Position numbers and translations under genes: made by a program. Shown here in pieces: positions 1 through 8,367 of a DNA stretch of 64,000 bases. The notes beneath the pieces were generated by a model that ran no database searches, had not been told where the DNA came from, and saw nothing but the letters and a program-made list of their open reading frames with translations. The stretch spans positions 248,001-312,000 of the forward strand of contig JAFPUN010000020.1 in assembly GCA_017395365.1 (NCBI GenBank), read 5' to 3'. Each line of letters starts with the position of its first letter. Position 1 is the stretch's first letter. Origin of the DNA: Bacteroidales bacterium. GTDB taxonomy: Bacteria; Bacteroidota; Bacteroidia; Bacteroidales; F082.

Positions 1-2
1 TC

Positions 3-473
3 TCGAAGAGAAAGTATAGGCATGACTACGACTGCGAGGCGTTCTTCGCCGCCGATGATTGCCTCTATCTTCTCGCCAAAGGTTGGGCTACTGGCACCAC
101 ACGCCTCTATCGTTTGCCCAAAACACTTGGCGATTATGTGGCAGAAGTGGTCAATGGCTTCGACTCGCAAGGCCTGATTACGGGTGCGGATTATGATAGT
201 GAGCGCCACATCTTGGTCGTTGTGGGCTATGTGAAGAATATATGGAAACCTTTTATGTACATCATCTTCGATTTCGATGAAGCAGGGGTCAAATTGCCCA
301 ATCATCGTTTCGAGATGCCCCAATTGGCTGGTGGACAGATGGAAGGCATATGTTTCTTTGACGATGGCCGCTGTTATGTGTCTGCCGAAACCTCGCAAAC
401 CATGACGGCCCGCGTTTTTGTGGTGGATTTTCGCAAATGGATTGAAAGAGAATTGAAAAATAGCAAGAAATGA
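3..473 (+). CDS. C-terminal part of a beta-propeller-like protein (5' end outside window)
   Basis: The frame is open from base 3 at the window edge to TGA at 471-473 (about 156 residues), so the gene begins outside the window. The visible part alternates short strands and turns (for example ADDCLYLLAKGW, then a Gly/Asp turn, then LYRLP), as in propeller blades of the SdiA-regulated or phytase-like type. No catalytic motif is visible. The stop codon overlaps the ATG of the next gene (ATGA at 470-473), so the two are probably translated together. The family assignment is an inference from strand pattern only. Confidence 0.6.
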   Translation, partial: SKRKYRHDYDCEAFFAADDCLYLLAKGWATGTTRLYRLPKTLGDYVAEVVNGFDSQGLITGADYDSERHILVVVGYVKNIWKPFMYIIFDFDEAGVKLPNHRFEMPQLAGGQMEGICFFDDGRCYVSAETSQTMTARVFVVDFRKWIERELKNSKK

Positions 474-2122
474 AACGTGTTGCGCTCATATTGCTGCTTC
501 TTGTTTCTGTTTGTTCGGCCTTTGCCCAACATCCCAAGAAGGCTGTCAAGGCGTATGAGGCAGCCGAGGAGGCATTCCTGAAACACGACTATAAGAAGGC
601 GCATCAGCAAGTGCTGAAGGCCGTGACAGAAGATCCCAACTATGCCGAGGCGTGGCTTCTAGAAGGCGAGATTGGAATGGAGACCCAAGACTATGACATG
701 GCTATCTTGGGCTATGAGAAATCCCTTTTCTGTGATTCCTTGTTGTTCCCGCCTGCTGCCATCTCATTGGCTCGGCTTTATGACCGTCAAGGGGCTTACA
801 AGCGTGAGATTCTTTTGCTAAAATGGTACCAGTCGAAGCAGTTCAAAAACGAAGCTCAAAATGCAGTGGCGTCGGAAATGCTTGCACAAGCCACCTTCCG
901 CGATTGGGCCTATTCCCATCCTGTGGCATTTGACCCTGAGACTTTGGGCGATGCCATTAATACAACCGATGACGAGTATGTCAATATGTTGTCGTTTGAT
1001 GGGTCGCAGCTCTTGCTGACGCGTAAAATGACCATGACGGAAGGCTATCAGAAGGAAACTCTTCTTGTCTCATCATGGGATGGCGAACAATGGACTGTGC
1101 CACAACCTCTAAAATTTGCCGTTTTTCCTGACGATGTTGACCCAGGTGCAGCTTTCATCTCCGCCGACGGCAAGAAACTCTATCTGACAGGCTGCGGATG
1201 GACGCGCGACAGTAGTTGCGACCTCTATGTGGCTGAATGGGTGGATGGACAGTGGTCGATGCCTATGCCGCTTTCGCAAAGCATCAACACGAGAAACTGG
1301 GAGTCGCAGCCTTGTGTGAGCAGCGACGGACGTGAGCTTTATTTCGTCTCGCGTCGCGCGGGCAATGCCGATATCTTTCGTTGCCTGCGCAATGCCAACG
1401 GCAGTTGGGGTGAGCCCAAAAACATAGGCGCACCTATTAATACCCAAGGTACCGAGATGGCGCCCTTCCTTCATCCTGACGGACGCACGCTCTATTTCTC
1501 ATCAGACAAACACATCGGCATGGGTGGCTTCGACCTTTTCATGAGCCGTAGAGGAGAGGACGGACAATGGCAGGAGCCTGTCAACTTGGGCTTCCCCATC
1601 AATACACAGGGCGATGAGATCAACTTCTTCGTGGCGGCCGACGGCAAGACGGCCTTCATCTCCTCGCAACGCGAGGGCGGCCAAGGTGGTTACGACATTT
1701 ATACTTTCGAGTTGCCCGAGGAGGTGCGTTCCGACTCTGCCAACTACCTCTCTACAGTGGATGTGGTGGAGCTGGAGCCTGGCGATGCCGTGGTGCTTCA
1801 AAACATCCAGTTCGAGTTTAACAGCGCCGCCTTGACCGAGGACTCGCAGTCGGGCATAGAGATGCTCGCCGCCTTCCTCCAGCGCAACCCTGAACTGAAA
1901 GTAGAGTTGGCCGGACATACCGACGATGTGGGCAATGCCAACTACAACTTGAAACTCTCGTCCGAACGCGCTGTGGTAGTCCGCGATGCCCTGATTGGAA
2001 AGGGTATTGACGGAAACCGTCTGACAGCCAAAGGATACGGCGCCGCCAAGCCATTGGTTCCTAATGACAACGATGAACATCGTGCCGTGAATCGTCGTAC
2101 CGAAATGATTGTAATTGACTGA
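470..2122 (+). CDS. OmpA family protein with TPR and PD40 repeats (PorE-like)
   Basis: 550 residues with a signal peptide ending near SAFAQ (residues 15-20). Residues 25-120 are helical TPR-like; residues 150-420 hold PD40/WD40-like blades with repeated G-x-x-LYF-x-S and GG-x-D-(I/L)-(Y/F) motifs; residues 440-550 form an OmpA C-terminal domain (GHTDDVG, then the N-x-x-LS-x-x-RA helix and NRRTEM) that normally binds peptidoglycan. TPR, propeller and OmpA in this order match PorE, a periplasmic T9SS component. The carboxypeptidase-regulatory domain usual between propeller and OmpA is not evident, which makes this shorter than PorE, so a paralogue is possible. It overlaps the gene upstream by 4 bases. 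Confidence 0.8.
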   Translation: MKRVALILLLLVSVCSAFAQHPKKAVKAYEAAEEAFLKHDYKKAHQQVLKAVTEDPNYAEAWLLEGEIGMETQDYDMAILGYEKSLFCDSLLFPPAAISLARLYDRQGAYKREILLLKWYQSKQFKNEAQNAVASEMLAQATFRDWAYSHPVAFDPETLGDAINTTDDEYVNMLSFDGSQLLLTRKMTMTEGYQKETLLVSSWDGEQWTVPQPLKFAVFPDDVDPGAAFISADGKKLYLTGCGWTRDSSCDLYVAEWVDGQWSMPMPLSQSINTRNWESQPCVSSDGRELYFVSRRAGNADIFRCLRNANGSWGEPKNIGAPINTQGTEMAPFLHPDGRTLYFSSDKHIGMGGFDLFMSRRGEDGQWQEPVNLGFPINTQGDEINFFVAADGKTAFISSQREGGQGGYDIYTFELPEEVRSDSANYLSTVDVVELEPGDAVVLQNIQFEFNSAALTEDSQSGIEMLAAFLQRNPELKVELAGHTDDVGNANYNLKLSSERAVVVRDALIGKGIDGNRLTAKGYGAAKPLVPNDNDEHRAVNRRTEMIVID

Positions 2123-2124
2123 AT

Positions 2125-2859
2125 ATGAGGAAACTGTTTTTATTTCTTGTTTCTGCTGTCCTGTTGTCGGCTTGCGTGCATTACGATCCCTTCGACCCTA
2201 ATGATTCCAGCGCGACAAAACTCTCGGTGTTGGGCGACAGCTATTCCACTTTCGAGGGCTATGTTTATCCCGACAGCAATGAATGCTGGGAACATTATTC
2301 GGAAATTGGAGTTGATGATGTCGAAATGATGTGGTGGTACAGGGTGGCTGTTGAGATGGAATGGTCTTTGGAACGGAACAATTCGTTCACGGGTACCTTA
2401 ATCTGCAATTACCATGAGTTTCCCAACGGTGACCATTACATGCGGAATTCCTTCATCCACCGTATGTATGGCTTAGGCAATCCCGATGTGATTTTCATCC
2501 TCGGTGGCACCGACGACGTGTATAAAAACGCTCCTTTTGGTGACTATGTATACGCGAATTGGACCGACGAACAACTATGCAGTTTTCGTCCGGCCATGGC
2601 TTATCTGTTAGACAATGTGAAACGGCTTTATCCCGATGCCAAGTTGTATTTCCTCCTTGAAACAGATCCGTTCCCAGACTCTATTACCGAGGAGACACGA
2701 CAGAATCTCATCGAATCTGTCCATCGCATCACCAATCATTATGGTGTGGACTGCATCGATTTGGATATCCATAAATTCTGGAATCATCCCAATGTCAAAG
2801 GCCAAAAGGACATCGCTCGCCAGGTGATGGAAAGACTTGAGGTTGATTTCAATGTCTGA
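2125..2859 (+). CDS. SGNH/GDSL-type hydrolase-like lipoprotein
   Basis: 244 residues starting 2 bases after the OmpA gene, so probably the same transcript. The signal peptide ends in a lipobox (LLSAC, Cys at about 17). GDSYSTFEGY near residue 38 fits SGNH block I with the nucleophile Ser; GGTDD near residue 132 occupies the position of the usual GTND, and the C-terminal NHPNVKGQ carries a candidate catalytic His. The substrate is unknown; family members are esterases or lipases, often on acylated glycans. Asn is replaced by Asp in block III, so activity needs proof. Its 3' end overlaps the converging rhomboid gene by 11 bases. Confidence 0.7.
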   Translation: MRKLFLFLVSAVLLSACVHYDPFDPNDSSATKLSVLGDSYSTFEGYVYPDSNECWEHYSEIGVDDVEMMWWYRVAVEMEWSLERNNSFTGTLICNYHEFPNGDHYMRNSFIHRMYGLGNPDVIFILGGTDDVYKNAPFGDYVYANWTDEQLCSFRPAMAYLLDNVKRLYPDAKLYFLLETDPFPDSITEETRQNLIESVHRITNHYGVDCIDLDIHKFWNHPNVKGQKDIARQVMERLEVDFNV

Positions 2860-3577
2860 TGCGATATTGCACCGTCAGCTCGTCGTCTGAGGGCGTCGGG
2901 GTGTCCCAATAAGGCTTTTCACCGGACTCGGAGTCTGTCGAGTCATCGTCGTCATCCCAATGATGTACTTCCTTTTGAGGGCCTTCTTTCCTTAAGAATA
3001 TTGCCAACACAATGCCAATCAGCGCCCCGCTGAGATGGCCTTCCCATGAGATGTTTTGCGGGATGGCCAGCGAGGGGATCATACCCCAAATAAAACTGCC
3101 GTAGAGGAACACCATGATGAGCGAGATGACGATGAGCATGCGGTTGCCCCGGATGAAGCCGCTCACGATGAGGAAGAGGTTGAGCCCGTAGACCAGGGCG
3201 CTCGCTCCGATATGTATTGAATCGGGGTCGCCGATGCACCAGGTGATGAGGCCACTGGCCAGATAGGTGATGAGCAACACGCGGTTGGCGAGGGTGGGGT
3301 AGCAGTAATACAAAGCGGTGCCCAGGACGAGGATGGGGACGCTGTTCGACAAGAGATGCTCCCAATTGCCATGCAGGAAAGGCAAAGTGAGAATGCCGAC
3401 AAGCCCCTTGACACTATGTGGCACTAAACCCCAATGACCAAGATTGACGCCTGACGAAGTCTCGTAGATTTTCACCAGCCACATCACGACCACGATAAGA
3501 AGCGGGATGACGAGACTGCCGAAAAACTTCTTTCTTTCCTGTTTGTTATCCATGCCCTTGGCTTTATCAAGAATCAT
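2849..3577 (-). CDS. rhomboid family intramembrane serine protease
   Basis: 242 residues with about six hydrophobic segments. HGNWEHLLSNS (about residue 70) is the conserved rhomboid His/Asn segment, GASALVYG (about residue 123) carries the catalytic Ser, and WEGHLSGALIG (about residue 180) carries the catalytic His. The usual GxSG reads GASA here. The C-terminal tail is acidic and soluble (DDDDDS). Rhomboids cleave transmembrane segments inside the membrane; the substrate is unknown. A second ATG at codon 9 (3553), followed by a basic stretch, is an equally good start. Confidence 0.85.
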   Translation of the reverse strand: MILDKAKGMDNKQERKKFFGSLVIPLLIVVVMWLVKIYETSSGVNLGHWGLVPHSVKGLVGILTLPFLHGNWEHLLSNSVPILVLGTALYYCYPTLANRVLLITYLASGLITWCIGDPDSIHIGASALVYGLNLFLIVSGFIRGNRMLIVISLIMVFLYGSFIWGMIPSLAIPQNISWEGHLSGALIGIVLAIFLRKEGPQKEVHHWDDDDDSTDSESGEKPYWDTPTPSDDELTVQYRIRH

Positions 3578-3631
3578 TCCGCTGCAAAGGTCGGAAATTT
3601 TGGCAGACTATTGTATAAAAAGAATTGAGAG

Positions 3632-5464
3632 TCAGTTGATAACAACGAACTTTCCAGCTTTTGCTCCACTCGTGATGATGTAAATGCCAGAATTTGATTC
3701 GAAGGGAATGTCTATCTCGTTCTTGCCCATGCCCAGTATGCGCGTGGCGGTGATGTAGTGCTTGCCCATGATGTCGAATACTCGGAAGTAGGCTTTAGCG
3801 GTTGTTTCGGATTCAACCTCGAGGTGAATAAGACTCTCCGTGCCGTTGTAATAAACATCCGCAAAGCTCAATTGAGGACTAGTGGTGATAAAGTGGTTGC
3901 AGATGGCATTGTCAATATCGAATACCCTATGCGACAGGAAATCATCAATCCTCGCCATTTCGTTTTCCCAATATTCTCTGCTCTCAGGATTCCTGAAACG
4001 ATGGGATTGGTTGTCGATTTCTTCCGAAATAAGTGCGTATGCCTCGTCATAGAAGGGTTTTGTCGACTCGTAACGGAAGGTGGTGGACAAGAGTTGGTAG
4101 TAGCGCGAAATGAAAAGGGTCTTGAAAGTTTCGTTTTCTAAGAGTTTCCTGAAAAACATTGTCGAGTATTTGTTCGATGGGTAGAGGTCTTCCCCGTCAT
4201 AAGTGGCGTAGGCGAAGGAGTCGTAAGCCGACATGGGTCTGAAAAGACACGCGTCGCCATCGAAAAACAGCCATCTCCAAAGGCTGTTGTCGGCCTGCCA
4301 GCAACGCGCGTTGTTTGCTGGCCAGTCAAGGTTGGCGATGAAGGTCTCGAAGGCGATATAGTCGATGAAATTGTCGATGTCAATTTGTTCGCAAACGTAT
4401 TGGTAGTTGTCGTCATCGGCAAGGTCGTTGTCTTGGATCCAATTGTACAGAGCCTTATAAGTTTCGTTCGAGCCGTATTCCAAGTGGTTGCCTGTCCATG
4501 CTTCGATGAGGTTGATTGTGTTGAGGTCGGCGTCGTAATGGTCTTCTATGTACCTTTCGTCGGGTTTCTCCTGTAGGAAGTAGATGCCCCAATATTCTCC
4601 GTTGATGAAAAGCACCATTGGACGGGAAGCGAGACAGTCAATATTAAGTTGCCTTGCAATGCGCCCAGTGATATAGTCTTGACAGCCGATACTGCGCCAT
4701 CCACCTTGGAAGGGTTTGACTTTCAGGTGTTTGAAACTCGCTATGTCGGTGTCGTCGAAGAATTTGTATTTGAATCTTTTCTTGCCGTATTCTTCGCGGG
4801 CATAGATCTTAAGGCCTTTTTGGGCATAGCGTCGTGTGCTGAGGCCATGTGTCCTCAGTCCGGCTTGTTGGTTGATGCCGCGATTCCCGCTTTCGTAGAA
4901 CTCGACATTGCAAATCCTTTCCCATTCTCTGCCCGATTGGTAATAGTTGCCGGAATAGTCGGGGTCCGATGCGTCGAAATGCAATCCTGGAACCATAATG
5001 CCTCTCTCATAATCGAACAAATCTAGCGAATCGGCGCACAATGACATGATGGGCAAACCATGCGTGTCGCAGCCAAGCGAACGGATGAGATAGGTGTTTG
5101 TTGCTACGCCGCCGACGCGTTCCCCTGTCTCGTTGAAAGCCGCAGCTCGGATGACGATGCACTTTTGGACCGAGTCGGGCTGAAACCAAAGGCTGTCAGG
5201 ACAGTTGATGATGGTGTAGATGTCGGAGCGGGAGAAGAGATGTGCGTCCAACAGCAAAGGTTTCTGATAGATAGGGTCGTTTGCCGTCGGAGTGTTGCCA
5301 TTGGTCGTATAATGAATGACCTTGTCCTGCTGGGTGCAGGACAAGGTCAGTTCAAAGGGGTTTTCGTAAAACCCGCCAGGGGCCGAAAACGCCACCTCCT
5401 GTGCGTTTGCAGAGGCAATGCATAGCAACAAGGTTGCCGTCAGGAGATGACAGATACGCATCAT
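3632..5464 (-). CDS. CotH-kinase-domain secreted protein with chitobiase C-terminal-like domain and T9SS sorting domain
   Basis: 610 residues if started at the ATG at 5464, whose ATGA overlaps the gcvT stop; the codons upstream encode no signal peptide. The signal peptide ends near SANAQ. Residues 25-125 look like a chitobiase/beta-hexosaminidase C-terminal domain (HYTTNGNTPT). Residues 140-480 match the CotH family (TRRYAQKGLKIYAR, GEYWGIYFLQEKPDERY, FFDGDACLF). The last 75 residues form a type A T9SS sorting domain (GIYII ... GKFVVIN). CotH proteins include spore-coat protein kinases; Bacteroidota members are surface proteins, often linked to cellulosome-like or adhesive functions. The phosphorylation target here is unknown. 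Confidence 0.85.
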   Translation of the reverse strand: MMRICHLLTATLLLCIASANAQEVAFSAPGGFYENPFELTLSCTQQDKVIHYTTNGNTPTANDPIYQKPLLLDAHLFSRSDIYTIINCPDSLWFQPDSVQKCIVIRAAAFNETGERVGGVATNTYLIRSLGCDTHGLPIMSLCADSLDLFDYERGIMVPGLHFDASDPDYSGNYYQSGREWERICNVEFYESGNRGINQQAGLRTHGLSTRRYAQKGLKIYAREEYGKKRFKYKFFDDTDIASFKHLKVKPFQGGWRSIGCQDYITGRIARQLNIDCLASRPMVLFINGEYWGIYFLQEKPDERYIEDHYDADLNTINLIEAWTGNHLEYGSNETYKALYNWIQDNDLADDDNYQYVCEQIDIDNFIDYIAFETFIANLDWPANNARCWQADNSLWRWLFFDGDACLFRPMSAYDSFAYATYDGEDLYPSNKYSTMFFRKLLENETFKTLFISRYYQLLSTTFRYESTKPFYDEAYALISEEIDNQSHRFRNPESREYWENEMARIDDFLSHRVFDIDNAICNHFITTSPQLSFADVYYNGTESLIHLEVESETTAKAYFRVFDIMGKHYITATRILGMGKNEIDIPFESNSGIYIITSGAKAGKFVVIN

Positions 5465-6576
5465 GGCAGGAACGGCATCTTGACCACGACGGCCTTGATG
5501 AGTTTGTTGCGGATCTTGATGAAGATTTCGGTGTCCTTCTTGCTGAAGGCTTTCTTCACCAAAGCGGTACCGATGTTCTTGCCAGTCGAGGGCGACGGGC
5601 TGCCCGAACGCACCATGCCGATGCAGTTGCCTTCGGCATCGCACACCTCGTAGCCGTTACGCGGAATGCCACGGTCGATCATCTCGAAGCCGACAATCTT
5701 CTGGCTTACGCCATTGGCTTTCTGAGCGGCGAAGATTTCGCGGTTGAGGAAGTCGTTGCCGTCGACGAACTTGGTGATCCAACCCAAGCCAGCCTCAATG
5801 GGGCTGATGGTGTCGTCGATCTCGTGACCGTAGAGGCAGAAGCCCTTCTCGAGACGCAGGGTGTCGCGGCAGCCCAGACCAGCGGGCATGATGCCGAACT
5901 CCTTGCCGGCCTCGAAGACGGCGTCCCAAACCTCCTTGGCATGAGCGACGGGGATGTAGATCTCGCAACCGCCCGAGCCTGTGTAACCCGTGGTCGAGAA
6001 GATGATGTTGTCGACACCAGCGAAGTTGATGATCTGGAAGGTGTAGTATTCCATGTCAACCACATTGGCTTTGGTGAGTTTTTGCATGGCTTTCAGGGCG
6101 TTAGGACCTTGCACGGCCAGTTGTGCCCATTCTTCGCTCTCGTTCTTGAAGTCTTCGCCCAGGGTCATGCCGAACTTCTCGGCAATCTGGCTCATCCAAG
6201 CCCAGTCCTTGTCGATGTTGGCGGCATTGGGCACCATGAAATAGTGGTCGTCGGCAATGCGGTAGACGAGCATGTCGTCCACGATGCCGCCCTTGCCGTT
6301 AGGAAGGCAGGTGTATTGCACCTTGCCATCGCTCAAAGCGGCGACGTCGTTGACGGTGCAGTATTGCATGAACTGCTTGGCCATAGGACCTTTGGCACGG
6401 AACTCGCCCATGTGGCTCACGTCGAATACACCGACGTTGTTGCGGACGTTATTGTGCTCTTCGACGAGGCCGGTGTATTGGATCGGCATGTCGTAACCGG
6501 CAAATTCAGCCATCTTGGCGCCCAGGTCGTGATGGATCTGGTTGTAAGGGGTTTTCTTTAATTCGATGTTTTCCAT
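5461..6576 (-). CDS. gcvT: aminomethyltransferase, glycine cleavage T protein
   Basis: 371 residues, the normal length. The protein transfers the methylene group from the H-protein-bound aminomethyl intermediate to tetrahydrofolate and releases ammonia. Diagnostic segments are visible: YTGLVEEHNNVRNNVGVFDVSHMGEF near the N-terminus (split by eye from the GcvT family), the TGYTGSGGCEIY folate-site segment, and the C-terminal GMVRSGSPSPS barrel domain. It lies just upstream of the CotH gene and overlaps it by 4 bases, an unexpected pairing; the other gcv genes are not in this window. Confidence 0.95.
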   Translation of the reverse strand: MENIELKKTPYNQIHHDLGAKMAEFAGYDMPIQYTGLVEEHNNVRNNVGVFDVSHMGEFRAKGPMAKQFMQYCTVNDVAALSDGKVQYTCLPNGKGGIVDDMLVYRIADDHYFMVPNAANIDKDWAWMSQIAEKFGMTLGEDFKNESEEWAQLAVQGPNALKAMQKLTKANVVDMEYYTFQIINFAGVDNIIFSTTGYTGSGGCEIYIPVAHAKEVWDAVFEAGKEFGIMPAGLGCRDTLRLEKGFCLYGHEIDDTISPIEAGLGWITKFVDGNDFLNREIFAAQKANGVSQKIVGFEMIDRGIPRNGYEVCDAEGNCIGMVRSGSPSPSTGKNIGTALVKKAFSKKDTEIFIKIRNKLIKAVVVKMPFLP

Positions 6577-6623
6577 TGACGTATGTTATTTATGATTTCA
6601 GGATTTCAAAATTTCAAGATTGA

Positions 6624-6750
6624 GTTTCCCTTCGGGAATGGAGTCTGTTCTTTTTTTGTTTTGCGGCGGCCTCGAACACCATTTAATTATCGGTTCTTTT
6701 TGCCGTCGCATAATAAACACACATCCATCTCCATTCCCCGCAGGGGAATC
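6624..6750. repeat. dispersed structured element, copy A
   Basis: About 127 bases between gcvT and the next gene. The left end is a hairpin TTCCC-TTC-GGGAA (6626-6638), the middle has GCGGCGGC (6663-6670) and a roughly complementary GCCGTCGC, and the right end is ATTCCCC-GCA-GGGGAAT (6733-6749). The same design recurs at 53308-53437. It looks like a REP/MITE-type non-coding element. Confidence 0.6.
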
Positions 6751-6754
6751 TCAT

Positions 6755-7645
6755 TCATCTCGTAATGTCATGTAAGCCTTTCTTGAAGCTGGGACCGAAG
6801 TAAAGACGGTTGTACTTGAGGTCGTACACGGTGACCACCTTGGCGGGGTCGGCGTTGATTTGACGCTTCAGCGTGCAGCCGTTGTTGGGGTCGACCCAGT
6901 ATTGGATGACAGTGTCATCCTCGTAGTCGACAAAGAAATGCCAGCAATCGATATCGAAGGGTTTTTCAGAACCACCGACCGTGAGTTTTTCGGTACCGAC
7001 ATAGTAGTTGGAGAGGTTGTCCTTGTTCACTTCGTTGGCGAAGGAGTTGAGGATGGGGAAGCTTGTTCCAAAGGGCTCGAACTCCCAGTCGACATCGTCA
7101 GTCCAACCTTGTGCATCGGGACGGTAGTACCAGTTCTTTCCGGTCTTGACGTTCCAGAAACGGTCAACGCCTTGTCCGTCGTTGTAAGCTTCATCGTCAC
7201 CGTGTTTCATATAGGTCTCATTGAATCCGCTGCCCATGTCGTTGATGGTGATGAAATAATTGTTGGTGGGCGGGTTGAACGTGTAAGAGCCAGTGAAGGT
7301 CTGTGTGGCAGGCTTCACGGGCTTTTCGGCGATGACGGGCACATCGTTAGGGTCGAAAACGATGATATTGGCCATGGCTTCGGTGTTGTTGTCTTGACAT
7401 GTGGCAATAATGCTGCTCTTGCCGACAGTCTTGGCGATGATTTCGATCTTTTCGCCGAAATGCACAGGCTTGAAACTGATGACTTTAGGGCCTTTGATGT
7501 TGTAACCCAACATATTGCAATCTGCAAAAGGTTTCCACACGATTGTGTCGCCCAATGCCATCTTGAATTCCGTTTCATTGCCTTCCTGCGCCATGACGAG
7601 ACCGCCGAGGCAAAGGAAAATAAAGGTGATAAAGACTTTTTTCAT
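6755..7645 (-). CDS. secreted protein of unknown function
   Basis: 296 residues with a signal peptide cleaved after LVMAQ. Residues 25-95 resemble a BIG2-like bacterial Ig fold (a constant GDTIVW start, then KSSIIATC). The rest, rich in Trp/Tyr and Asp, contains WYYRPDAQGW and is not recognised. It is flanked by a structured repeat at its 3' end and a clear promoter at its 5' end, so it is likely monocistronic. It does not end in a recognisable T9SS sorting domain. Function unknown. Confidence 0.65.
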   Translation of the reverse strand: MKKVFITFIFLCLGGLVMAQEGNETEFKMALGDTIVWKPFADCNMLGYNIKGPKVISFKPVHFGEKIEIIAKTVGKSSIIATCQDNNTEAMANIIVFDPNDVPVIAEKPVKPATQTFTGSYTFNPPTNNYFITINDMGSGFNETYMKHGDDEAYNDGQGVDRFWNVKTGKNWYYRPDAQGWTDDVDWEFEPFGTSFPILNSFANEVNKDNLSNYYVGTEKLTVGGSEKPFDIDCWHFFVDYEDDTVIQYWVDPNNGCTLKRQINADPAKVVTVYDLKYNRLYFGPSFKKGLHDITR

Positions 7646-7665
7646 TTTTCTAGGTTTTAGGATTG

Positions 7666-7673
7666 CAAAAATA
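7666..7673 (-). promoter_or_regulatory. TAnnTTTG -7 promoter box for the gene at 6755-7645
   Basis: The minus strand reads TATTTTTG about 20 bases before the ATG, the Bacteroidota -7 consensus. A TTTG at 7696-7699 lies 22 bases upstream as a plausible -33 element. Confidence 0.5.
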
Positions 7674-7725
7674 CAAATTTTCTTTATTCGTGTGACAAAG
7701 CTACAATTATTATGGTGTCCTGCTT

Positions 7726-8367
7726 TTATTGGTCTTGTTGTTTGGCTTCTTGGGTGTGTCCGAAGGCACGATCAAAGGCTTCTCGCATCTTCACCTCGTC
7801 ACGAATAATCTTTCGCAACTCTTCCAAACGTGGCGCATTCTCCGATTCGGGCAGCCATAGCTTAAGGTAGCCCGTATCGGAGTACTTTTCCATCAGATGT
7901 TCACGAAAACGCTGGTATTGTTGCTCCTTGTCATAGTCGGGGAAGTGGTCTTGAGTGAATTGTATGGTGCGACGGATGACCTTTTCGGGCGAGATGAGGC
8001 GGTCGGCCTCCGCCACGATTTTGCCGTAAATAGAGCGAGGCTCATGGCCACTTGAGGCGCGATGGTCCTCGGCGGCCTGCGCCATGGTCTCTATTTGGTC
8101 TTCGGTAAACCAGTCACGTAGTTTCTTATCCTCACGGATGATGCGTCCCGAGACGAGATGATGCGTGTCGCGGCCTTCGCATAGCCCTGTGTCATGGTAG
8201 GCGGCGATGGCATAGACCATGTCGTTGTTCACTTCATAATGCTTTGCCAAAGCAAGACTCCTTTCGATGACCTCATCGGCGTGGTTACGCTGATGGGCAG
8301 CATCGAAGTGGTCGTAGCGGGGGAGGATTTCCTGCTCGATGTATGCTATGATTGCTGGGTTTACCAT
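7726..8367 (-). CDS. HD-domain metal-dependent phosphohydrolase
   Basis: 213 residues, small stand-alone HD domain. An early His (AAHQRNHADEV), YHDTGLCEG with the paired His-Asp, a downstream HHLVSG and AEADRLIS supply the expected metal ligands. HD hydrolases of this size act on nucleotides or phosphate esters; the substrate cannot be read from the sequence. The ATG overlaps the end of the beta-helix gene by 7 bases, so it is the third gene of an operon starting near 11281. Confidence 0.8.
   Translation of the reverse strand: MVNPAIIAYIEQEILPRYDHFDAAHQRNHADEVIERSLALAKHYEVNNDMVYAIAAYHDTGLCEGRDTHHLVSGRIIREDKKLRDWFTEDQIETMAQAAEDHRASSGHEPRSIYGKIVAEADRLISPEKVIRRTIQFTQDHFPDYDKEQQYQRFREHLMEKYSDTGYLKLWLPESENAPRLEELRKIIRDEVKMREAFDRAFGHTQEAKQQDQ

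Noticed and set aside
5401..6561. Long plus-strand reading frame of 386 codons
   Set aside because: It lies opposite gcvT, has no signal or domain pattern, and its composition follows from the antisense of a GC-rich gene.
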